A stretch of 64,000 nt of DNA from Ctena decussata (Eukaryota > Mollusca > Bivalvia > Lucinida > Lucinidae), in the NCBI GenBank assembly GCA_963989385.1, contig OZ022500.1, forward strand, positions 111,269,842-111,333,841, read 5' to 3'. The position numbers and the translations under genes are program-made. Of this stretch, positions 47,271 through 55,719 are shown in pieces. The first letter of the stretch is position 1; every line of letters starts with the position of its first letter. The notes beneath the pieces are model-generated. The model ran no database searches. It saw only the letters and a program-made list of their open reading frames with translations, and had not been told where the DNA came from.

Positions 47271-50102
47271 ATGTACACCAATGTAGATTGTTTGACTAAA
47301 GAAAAGAAAACTGAAATTGAAATTTATATTCAAAATCGTAAGCCAGATATCATTGGATTGGTAGAAATATATCCTAAACACTCTTCCATGGGTTTTGTTC
47401 CAAGTTTTTATCAGCTGGAGAGGTACAATAGTTTCTTCTCGGACTTGGAAAAGGGTCGGGGAGTGGTGTTGTACTGCTCAGATAGATTAAATGCAATTGT
47501 TTTGGATGTTTTCGACTATAATGAGTCAGTTTGGTGTGCAATACAGCTTAGGGGTGGGGATAGGTTGCTTGTAGGATGTATTTATCGATCCCCAAATAGT
47601 CCACGTGAGGATATCTTTAAGTTGAAAAGGTTGCTTTATACTGCTGTAGGGAAAAAATACTCTCATCTTCTTATAGTAGGTGATTTTAATTTTAGAGAAA
47701 TAGATTGGGTTCGTCAACGTTCAACTGCTAATGTAGAAGATTCGTCCACGAAGTTTGTGGAGATTTTAAGGGACCTTTACCTTACCCAACATGTAAAGGA
47801 GTGTACTAGGTACAGGTGTAATCAAACACCATCACTATTGGATCTAGCAATAACTAATGAAGAAAGAATGATTGAAGATCTGGAATATCTACCCAGTTTC
47901 GGTAAAAGTGACCACCTTGTGTTATCTTTTAGTTTTATATGTTATACAGTGGCTCAGCCAAGGTCTGGGCCTCGATATAATTATTTTAGAGCTAATTACA
48001 ATGAAATGAATAAAGATATTTCTGAGTGCAATTGGGAAGAAAAGTTCATGGATAAGGACGTGTGTGGCGCTTGGAGTGACTTTGCTGAAACCATTATTAA
48101 ATTTATAGAAAAACATGTACCAGTGAGTAGAGTTCATGACAAGCGTTCATGCCCTTATGCTGATAGAGATGCGATAGCTGCTGTTAGGGCCAAGCGTAAG
48201 AAGTGGGCCAAATACGTTCACTGTAAGAACGTGGGAACATATAAGGAGTATAAAATAGCCAGGAACAATGTCACCTATGAAATTAGGCGCTCGAAATACC
48301 AGTATGAGAAGAATTTATCGGAGAAAATCAAGTCTGAACCGAAGCTCTTCTGGAGATATGTAAGTGACAAATCCAAAACTAAGGTTAATGTTGGGCAGTT
48401 GATGACAGCAAAAGGGGAACTCACAAGTACAGACCAAGAAAAAGCTGAAGCTCTAAATAAGTACTTCGCTACTGTCTTTACAATTGAGGACCAAACTAGA
48501 ATGCCCCAATTTGCTGATAGGAATTTCCAGCACCCGCTCGAGGACATAACTATTAATGAAAGTGTAGTCAGGAAGACCATAGGATCAATTAAGCCCTCAA
48601 AATCGCAAGGACCTGATAGAATACATCCAAAAATGGTTAAGGAATGTGATGCCCTTGTCAAACCCCTAACACATATTTTTAAGAAATCTTTGGCGGAGGG
48701 GAAATTACCTACACAGTGGAAAAATGCCAATGTAACCGGGGTGTTTAAGGCCGGCAGTAAGTCTAAACCGGAAAACTATAGACCAATTAGTGTTACGTCA
48801 ATTTGCTGTAGGGTTTTAGAACGAATTATAAGGACCGAACTAATTGAACATTTAACAGCAAATAACCTACTATCAGAATTTCAGCATGGTTTCAGGAAAG
48901 GCTACTCCTGCGTCACACAGCTCCTAGAATGTATTGATGACTGGACTGAAGCCATTGATAATGGTGAGCAGGTTGATGTGATTTACCTTGACTTCAAAGC
49001 TGCCTTTGACAAGGTCCCTCACAGGCGATTGCTTGTCAAGTTATATGCATATGGAGTACGGGGTAGGTTGTTTGAATGGATTAAGGACTTTTTGGCAAAT
49101 AGGAGACAGAGGGTGGTCGTCAGTGGGGCTGAGTCTGATTGGACTGATGTTCTAAGTGGGGTACCGCAGGGTAGTGTGTTGGGTCCAATCCTTTTCTTAA
49201 TCTTCATAAACGACTTGCCAGATATAAGGAATTGTATTTTGCGTTTATTCGCCGATGACACCAAAATGTATTCAAGAGTAAGGAGTCCTGATGACAAAAT
49301 TAGAATGCAGGATAACATTTTTTCAGCATGTGACTGGTCAGTCACTTGGGAAATGCAATTCAATGTTAATAAGTGTAAATACTTACAGTTGGGTCATTCT
49401 GACCCAGGGGAATCCCAAGTTGAATATTTCATGAAGGAAAGGAACGGGCAAATTAAATCAATACAGCAAGTTGTGACAGAGAAGGATTTGGGTATCCAGT
49501 TTGATGCTGATTTTAAGTTTAGGACCCATATTAGCGAGAAAGTAAACAAAGCGAATAGAAATTTAGGCCTGATCTGCAAAACATTTACATACATGGATAA
49601 AGAAATGTTTTTAACCCTGTATAAGGCCATTGTGAGGCCTCACTTGGAATACGCTACAGTCATATGGTCCCCACACTATTTAAGGGATATAGCTGAGATA
49701 GAGAGTGTACAGCGTAGGGCAACTAGAATGGTTGGTAACTTAAACCACCTTCCGTATCAGGAAAGGCTCAGGGAATTAGGGCTTCCCACCCTGGAATACA
49801 GACGGGAACGTGCTGATATGATTGAGCTATACAAGATCATGCACTGTGTCGACAAAGTGAAAGAAGAAAAAGTTTTTCGTAGGAACACATACCAACGTAC
49901 CAGAGGACACAGTCTAAAATTATTCAAGGATAGGGCAAGAACGGAGGTCAGGAGGGGTGTGTTTAGGTCCCGGGTGGTTGGGCCCTGGAACTCTCTTACA
50001 GAGGAAGTGGTTACAGCACCCACTCTTAATTCTTTTAAAGCACGTCTTAATAAATTTTGGTCATCCCATCCCCATAAGTTCAGTGCATCCTGCTACAACT
50101 AG
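47271..50102 (+). CDS. LINE ORF: AP-type endonuclease and reverse transcriptase
   Basis: The frame is open from 47166; the first ATG is at 47271. Numbering codons from 47262, the endonuclease domain (1-225) has YTNVD with Asn7, the catalytic Glu35 (GLVEIYPK), GDFN at 140-143, the LLDLAITNE strand and SDH at 216-218. A linker with KRKKWAKYVH follows. The RT domain has ENYRPISVTS (504-513), LDFKAAFDKVPH (576-587), GVPQGSVLGP (633-642) and the catalytic FADD (663-666). The C-terminus has RPHLEYATVIWSPHY, VQRRATRMVG and a PWNSL phrase. All catalytic residues are present. Such proteins nick target DNA and prime reverse transcription from the nick. The arrangement fits the CR1/jockey superfamily; the exact clade is not certain. 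Confidence 0.92.
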   Translation: MYTNVDCLTKEKKTEIEIYIQNRKPDIIGLVEIYPKHSSMGFVPSFYQLERYNSFFSDLEKGRGVVLYCSDRLNAIVLDVFDYNESVWCAIQLRGGDRLLVGCIYRSPNSPREDIFKLKRLLYTAVGKKYSHLLIVGDFNFREIDWVRQRSTANVEDSSTKFVEILRDLYLTQHVKECTRYRCNQTPSLLDLAITNEERMIEDLEYLPSFGKSDHLVLSFSFICYTVAQPRSGPRYNYFRANYNEMNKDISECNWEEKFMDKDVCGAWSDFAETIIKFIEKHVPVSRVHDKRSCPYADRDAIAAVRAKRKKWAKYVHCKNVGTYKEYKIARNNVTYEIRRSKYQYEKNLSEKIKSEPKLFWRYVSDKSKTKVNVGQLMTAKGELTSTDQEKAEALNKYFATVFTIEDQTRMPQFADRNFQHPLEDITINESVVRKTIGSIKPSKSQGPDRIHPKMVKECDALVKPLTHIFKKSLAEGKLPTQWKNANVTGVFKAGSKSKPENYRPISVTSICCRVLERIIRTELIEHLTANNLLSEFQHGFRKGYSCVTQLLECIDDWTEAIDNGEQVDVIYLDFKAAFDKVPHRRLLVKLYAYGVRGRLFEWIKDFLANRRQRVVVSGAESDWTDVLSGVPQGSVLGPILFLIFINDLPDIRNCILRLFADDTKMYSRVRSPDDKIRMQDNIFSACDWSVTWEMQFNVNKCKYLQLGHSDPGESQVEYFMKERNGQIKSIQQVVTEKDLGIQFDADFKFRTHISEKVNKANRNLGLICKTFTYMDKEMFLTLYKAIVRPHLEYATVIWSPHYLRDIAEIESVQRRATRMVGNLNHLPYQERLRELGLPTLEYRRERADMIELYKIMHCVDKVKEEKVFRRNTYQRTRGHSLKLFKDRARTEVRRGVFRSRVVGPWNSLTEEVVTAPTLNSFKARLNKFWSSHPHKFSASCYN

Positions 50103-50334
50103 TAGCATCTGGAAGCTATCATTTTGAAAACTACCGGTCTGATAAAGCATATAATAAAGGGCCTAAGAAACTATTAGTTTATGTGGTTGGCCTCGGAACA
50201 GTGTAAACAGTGTAAACAGTATAAGGGAAACAACTACAACTAGAACTCAATAATTTTATCAAAAGAGTGTGTTCCCCTGAAAATTTCGAAACTAAGCTTT
50301 GGAATCTAACGCCAAAACCTAAGAAATTTTGTTC

Positions 50335-50458
50335 TGCGCATGCGCATATTTTCATTATAGACCAATATGGCGCCGAAGCTGAAAAGAAATTAGAGTTCGA
50401 GGGAAAATTCCTTTTGTTTTTGCAGTAATTTGAAACATTTGAAAGACGGTATCTTCAG
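50335..50458 (+). promoter_or_regulatory. candidate WAPL promoter and non-coding first exon
   Basis: TGCGCATGCGCA (50335-50346) is a perfect NRF1-type palindrome. CAATATGGCGCC (50363-50374) is YY1-like. A consensus donor CAG/GTAAAT follows at 50458/50459. Motif pair, start-site-like spacing and donor together look like a housekeeping promoter with a short 5' non-coding exon containing an 8-codon upstream ORF (MAPKLKRN). The next well-formed acceptor on this strand before a coding exon is at 55701-55702, in front of the WAPL start codon. The link to WAPL is inferred from order and orientation. Confidence 0.4.
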
Positions 50459-50499
50459 GTAAATCAGGCCTAAAGAGGTATCATTTTTCGATCTGCAGC

Positions 50500-50947
50500 A
50501 CATGCAGCCAAGTTGGCTAAAAGTGCTTTTTTCCAACTGATGTGGAGAGAACGTGCAAATTGTTTATTTTTTTGTATCTGTATAAGTTTAGCGGTAGAAT
50601 CCAATTCTGGCATCTACAACCGCGGGTGTGTGCGCTATAAAAAGTTAGTAACTTTTTTGGACAGCTTTTCTGAAGCTGTTCACTGTCTCTGCACGAATCT
50701 GACACTCTTCCAGTTGGTTCCACTCACGTATGGTTCTGACAAAGAAGGAGTTTTTGAATTGGTCTGTTTGGGCGTCTGGTATCTTAAAGCACTCTGTATG
50801 GTTTACTGAATATCTTTGCACAAAATTTGTGGTTTGAAAGTCAGAATGTAGACGCGGTTTTATATTTCTTTTGTTCCTAAGAGGAATGAATTCGTCAGCA
50901 TTGATTGCTGGTACCGCACCCCGCACGACTCTACAAATATTGATCAA
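50500..50947 (-). pseudogene. LINE C-terminal remnant
   Basis: The minus-strand frame contains INADEFIPLRNKRNIKPRL, FKNSFFVRTIREWNQLEE and VNSFRKAVQKSY, the pattern found at the very C-terminus of jockey/CR1-like LINE proteins. It is followed by a GCRCQNWILPLNLYRYKK phrase in another frame. No RT core is present: strongly 5'-truncated. Confidence 0.7.
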
Positions 50948-51130
50948 TTGTGGAACTATTTTAAAACTGAATTGTTGGAAACAGTTGACAAAAATGTGCC
51001 TTCCAAAATGTCACGTCCAAAAAAATCATCACCTTGGATCGACAGTAATATGAGAAAACAACTGAAAAAGAAGAGTCGTCTCTACAAAAAAGCAAAATCA
51101 AGTGGTAAATTGGAAAAATACAGACACTTT
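50933..51130 (+). pseudogene. LINE linker-region fragment
   Basis: The plus-strand frame IDQLWNYFKTELLETVDKNV, PSKMSRPKKSSPWIDSNMRK and KKKSRLYKKAKSSGKLEKY matches the segment between endonuclease and RT in CR1/jockey-like LINEs. It abuts the oppositely oriented C-terminal fragment at 50500-50947. Confidence 0.65.
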
Positions 51131-51506
51131 GTGTTTTTCAGATTCAAACCAACCAGTTTTTTGTGGATTCCAGCATACACTCAAGACAGGAGGACAGTCT
51201 CTGATTTTTCACAGCAAATTGAATCAGATTCCTGCTTATCTAAATTTACTAATTTCAATTGCGATAGCAGTGGTGTATAGTTTTTGTGCAATGCTCTGGC
51301 CGGTTAGAGTGAATGAGTTTGAAGTCTGGTTTAAGGTTCCACCAACATGTAGGTAGTACAGAGATAAGACCTCTGTGTAAAGTTGCATCCCAAAGACTGG
51401 AAGGCAGGGATTGAACTTTGCGTGGCTGGTTTGAATGAAGCAGCAAGCAACCACTACTCCCTAGCTGTGACCTCCACCAATGACACCCTATAGATTCGGT
51501 TGGAAC
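51131..51506. other. intergenic, no gene seen
   Basis: Nothing is supported. GGTTGGAAC at 51498-51506 is the left target duplication of element H1. Confidence 0.4.
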
Positions 51507-51937
51507 GGGTTACTAGAATTACCGGAATACACCTTATTACCGGAATATACTGGAATACACCAAAATGAACATTTTATTATCAAAATTAACTTAAATATTG
51601 GTAGAGTAGATAAAAAAGAACTATTTACAGCTCAGATATTGCTATTTTTGCATCTGTAGTGAGAATAAATGGACCAGGGTATGGGCCTTCGATAGGTATC
51701 ACTGTGCAGATTGTAAGCTGGTTAGGGTCTTTGTATGGGCATTCACTTGCCGGTTTTTACATGCAGCTGTTACTTAAAGATATATTTTGGATAATATTAC
51801 ATTTATTCTGGTAATATCGTAGTGTATTTCGGCAAATAAAAATGTGTATTTTGGTATATTCCGGTAGATTCCGGTATATTCCGGTGTATTTTGGTATATT
51901 CCGGTAATTAAGTGTATTCCGGTATTTCTAGTAACCG
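51507..51937. mobile_element. fold-back element H1 with 9-bp target duplication
   Basis: Left end GGGTTACTAGAATTACCGGAA and inverted right end TTCCGGTATTTCTAGTAACCG are followed inward by repeated TATTCCGGTA / TACCGGAATA units. The direct repeat GGTTGGAAC flanks both sides (51498-51506 and 51938-51946). A 9-bp duplication with long, internally repetitive TIRs suits Mutator-like (MULE) fold-back elements. No ORF. Confidence 0.75.
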
Positions 51938-51978
51938 GGTTGGAACTGTTCAGCATCCGGGGACTTTGAGTATTATAT

Positions 51979-52849
51979 CGGTCCATAGAGATACTGGAAC
52001 GCACCAAAACACCGGAATGCATCCGTAATTACCGGTGTAACGCACTATTAATATAGGGTTTTCCCCGACAGGTATTGGTTTTGGGGTTAAATATGAAGTG
52101 CTCATTTGTTGAAATCAACAAATGAGCAAGTAATGCATTTGAGCTGCGACACGACAAAACCAACAATGTGGTTGTGCGTCCAGCGCAGACTCAGATCAGC
52201 CTGGGCATTCGCCCAGTCTGATTAGTGTCTTCGTTGTCCGCATGGAGGTAGCTTAGACTTTCAGCTACCCTTTAAGCGCAAAGCGAATAGTCTGATCAAA
52301 CTGGGCAGATGCCCAGATTGATCTGAGTCTGCGCTGGCCGCACAACCACATTGTTGGTTTTGTCGTGTTGCGGCTCATTTATGCATTACTTGAGCCCTTA
52401 TTTGATATATTGAGTCAACGTTGTGTGCCCAGTGGGACACTACTTGAGTCTGTGCTACTTTCCATTTCAGTGTCAAAGATCATAAATTGCATTCAACAAA
52501 AATTAAATTTTACTTCTCTGATGCCGTGAATAATTAAAGAGCGCATAATAATGATTTCTAGCCCAGCAAAAAGCTTTGTTTTACAGACACCGGTATATAC
52601 ACAATTCTGCTTTACATACACTCTCTGTCTCTATTCCTGAACAGGAAAGCATTTTTACCAGAAAACTTTTTTTCTGTAAGTTATATATCAAGTTGAAAAC
52701 TTAATTTGTTATCCTCTAAATAATGACATACAATAATATTTCGGTCCTAAAACCACACACAAGTAAAAGAAAAACCTATATTTTACAGTGCGTGCCTGTA
52801 ATTACAGGTGCGTTCTGGTGTTTGGTGCGTTCCGGTATTTCTATGGACC
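51979..52849. mobile_element. fold-back element H2 with 9-10 bp target duplication
   Basis: Left CGGTCCATAGAGATACTGGAA continues CGCACCAAAACACC; the inverted right arm ends TTCCGGTATTTCTATGGACC. The arms pair over about 66 bp. AGTATTATAT flanks both sides (51969-51978 and 52850-52859). The terminal pattern GGT..(C)TAGA.ATACCGGAA is shared with H1. The interior contains a TTTGTTGAAATCAACAAA palindrome (about 52106) and a nested family A MITE. Confidence 0.75.
52141..52376. mobile_element. family A MITE, copy 4 (nested in H2)
   Basis: Ends GAGCTGCGACACGACAAAAC and the mirrored TTTTGTCGTGTTGCGGCTC, flanked by ATTT on both sides. Further out, CAAGTAATGCAT on the left and ATGCATTACTTG on the right form another inverted repeat, so the MITE sits in the centre of an older palindrome. 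Confidence 0.85.
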
Positions 52850-54673
52850 AGTATTATATGTATTGGTCACATGCTGTAAAGTGTAAACATAAATGGGAAT
52901 TCCAGCAGCCAAGTTTTAAATTCCCTGTAATAAAGAGGTGAAACTTACCCTTACCAGGTCCTTTTGTGTTAAGAAACTTTTTTATGCAAAACCACACGGT
53001 TTTTAAAATTATTATTTTGCTTTGTATAGGATAAAAATTAAAATAAGCTGTTAAAACTTGAGTATTTTTCAACAGTTTTGTGAAAAACTTGGGAACCTAT
53101 TTGCATTTGGAAGCAAACAGACTATACTTGTATATTGATAACAGAATGAGGAATGTAAACAGGGCTTGACAAATATGCTGCCCGGGACAATTCCAAAATC
53201 CAGCCAGACAAGTGGGTTTTCCTTTTTAGCTGTCCGATAGGACAACTGAAAAAAAAAGCACCAAAAAAGTGTGAGTGTCATCTTTTACTATTATTACAGC
53301 AGCCGAACTTGTTCTGATCCAGTCAATCACCGTAATTGCCACATAAGATACCTGTCGGTAATAAACACCACTTGCCACGTGAGCGGTTAATCTCTTGTAC
53401 AAGCAATGATTAATATACTTAGCAAAAATAAAAACTTGACAGTCGCTTTTTTTCATCCTACGGTAGTAAGGATAAAGTGAGACATAAAAATTATTTTAAT
53501 TTAAGAAAATGTCATCATTCTGTAAAATAATAGTCACACAAATTTCAAGATTCCTTAGACACAGCAAAATTTAGGCTATTGTTAACGTCACAAGGGTACT
53601 TTCCTGTTTTCTATTCTCAAAACCAAACAATTACCAACTTTAAAATTGTCGAAGTCTGCTTAAATGATAAAAAATCTGTTGGCAATGCTTTTCCATTATT
53701 AAAACAGATCTGTATGGATTCATAAGCTAAAATTATGCCGATGCACGGCCGATTAGAAGGCCGTAAGGACCAGATGAAAAACCTCAGTCCACGCCATTAT
53801 GAAGTCAGAAATTCAGTTTCAATGGAAATCCCATAAAGCATTTAAGTCTTTATGGCAGTTTAAGAAATGGCTTTCATATAAATTTAGTAATAAAAACATT
53901 GAGTTTGCAAGACAAGTTAACTAATCTCGAAGAAAATGACGAAAAAGACGCATTGGTATAGAAGATACAGCATCTCATAAATCTCTATATGTTTAATTCA
54001 AAGGGAGATAATCTGAAAGTTTTGAAACTTTAAACGTTATTTTCAGGTTGTGATTATAATTAACATAAGCGTTTAAAGTGTTTTCTATGCGTACTGGAAC
54101 TACTGTTTATTGCGTACAAGATATTTTTCTTCTGCGCATGCACAAATTAAAGGTCTGTTCTGAATTATTGAAATAGGAATAAGTTAGATAAACCCGGACA
54201 GGACAAACATTTACCTATAATTTTTCATGATTGTAGTAATCACGTCTGTCCAACTCGAAAACATCCATATAATATACATTACAAATTTGCTAGGTTGGCC
54301 GGAATTGAGAAATGAAAACCGTCAAGTTTTTATTTTTGTTCAGTATAGATATTATCGGTTTTCATTGACTGAGATTTTATGCAAAGACAATATGAAGAAA
54401 CTAATTCATTGCTGAGGAAGCTACATGCAATAACATTTATATGCTTATCGATTGAATTAATCATTTGTAAGTACGTTCAGCATAAAAGAATAAAACAGTT
54501 TTTCCTTTCAGAAATATGCACTTTTTTATCATTCAACATACCCGTTATCTATGGCGTTAAGATGGGTTTTTTTTTTTGTTATCTGACGAAGTCTCTTACC
54601 AGCATTACTTTCACTTTCGGTTTCACCAGAATGGTCGCCCAAGTCAGAGTTTTGACGAATGTTTAGATTGTTG

Positions 54674-54788
54674 CCCCCCCCCCCCCCCATTGTTGCCCCC
54701 CCCCCTCCCATTGTTGCCCCCCCCCCCCCCCCCCCCCCCCCCCCACCCACCCACCCGCCCAATCACCACACACACACACACGCTGCCT
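54674..54788. repeat. poly-C minisatellite and (CA)n
   Basis: Three units of the form TTGTTG followed by 10 or more C, the last run about 30 long, then CCCACCC units and a short (CA)n. The minus strand carries matching G-runs able to form G-quadruplexes. Long open frames here are artefacts. Confidence 0.9.
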
Positions 54789-55070
54789 CAGATTCAAACA
54801 ATTGCGAATTTTTACAAATACTCATTCTTCCTTGCAGCCATTATATATTGGAACAGACTACCTGTCTCAGAAGTTGCACTATCCACAATGGACCAGTTCA
54901 TCTTGGTAGTTGGGTCACTTGGCAGTAATGACCACCCCATGCTCTAACTCAACTCTTTTTAACCCTATCATCCTTGACTGTTGCATTGTGATAGAAAGGC
55001 ACAGTCCACCTGCACATAATTCTCCCTAGGGGGTGTTGCAGTATTACAAGAAAGAAAGGGAGTTGCTGTG
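54783..55070 (+). pseudogene. LINE C-terminal and 3' UTR fragment
   Basis: The frame QIQTIANFYKYSFFLAAIIY, then WNRLPVSEVALSTMDQF, is the standard C-terminal signature of jockey/CR1-like LINE proteins. It is followed by a short non-coding stretch with CTCCCTAGGGGGTGTTGCAG. It lies inside element I. Confidence 0.65.
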
Positions 55071-55269
55071 CTCAAGTGGGTTATCATGTGCAGGTTAATG
55101 TGTTACTGAGCTTTAAAAGAAACCAAATTGCTTAACTTTCTAGACAGTTATTCGTTAATGCTGGATTTGAAGAAGATTCTAGACAAGTTAAAAATTTGGC
55201 TGGGCAAGTAAAAAATTATTTTGCTTGCCCAGTGGGCAAGTGAAAATTTTTTGGATTTGTCAAGCCCTG

Positions 55270-55702
55270 GTAAAAATTCATGAAACCACATCTGTTCTGG
55301 TTATCTGCGAGTTTCATGATGATCTGATCGAAAGTAAATGAGCTGTAACTGGGGCAAGCTCAAATATACAGGGTTCATACTTTTCAAATCAGCTTAATGA
55401 GAATACCCTAATTTGTCCAAGGGTTGTCTCACCTTTCGGTGATCAATTTTATCATATTCAGTATTTAACAGACCTTAGTCCTAGTATTCACAATAACCGA
55501 CTGCATTTTCGTAATTTTTACCATATACATAACAAAATAATATATATACTTGTAAATGAATAAGAGCGCAAAAATCCGTCATGCTGTGACAGGTAATCAA
55601 GCCAAAAATATCTTGCACTGCTGATTTTTGTGTATTATTATTTATTATTTGCCAAACACAACGATGAGTCAGTTTTACTGGTACAATAGTTTTTATTTGC
55701 AG
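55270..55702 (+). other. end of the inferred WAPL first intron
   Basis: AT-rich sequence ending in TTTTTATTTGCAG (acceptor AG at 55701-55702). An antisense open frame here is not a gene. Confidence 0.6.
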
Positions 55703-55719
55703 CGCTAAAAGAATACAAG

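Larger units (their letters stand above)
46971..50222 (+). mobile_element. near-intact non-LTR retrotransposon (CR1/jockey-like)
   Basis: It runs from a short N-terminal ORF (46971), through one long endonuclease-RT ORF (stop 50100-50102), to a 120-bp 3' UTR that ends in short GTGTAAACA repeats (about 50203-50222). No target-site duplication could be fixed because the 5' end is uncertain. The long frame has no frameshift, so the insertion is recent or the element is still under selection. It is the youngest-looking LINE here and lies about 110 bp upstream of the candidate WAPL promoter. Confidence 0.85.
53160..55269. mobile_element. family I element, 2.1 kb, hAT-like ends
   Basis: Left CAGGGCTTGACAAATATGCT with GCCCGGGACA inside; right TTTTTTGGATTTGTCAAGCCCTG preceded by CCCAGTGGGCAAG. 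The flanking bases GTAAA are identical on both sides (5 bp). CAGGG ends are typical of hAT transposons and 5-bp duplications occur in one hAT group; the assignment is inferred. No transposase ORF; the interior contains a poly-C minisatellite and a LINE fragment. A second left end is at 61596. Confidence 0.55.

Noticed and set aside
54529..54947. Pro- or Gly-rich frames on both strands
   Set aside because: Created by the poly-C minisatellite; only the LINE C-terminal signature after 54783 is meaningful.
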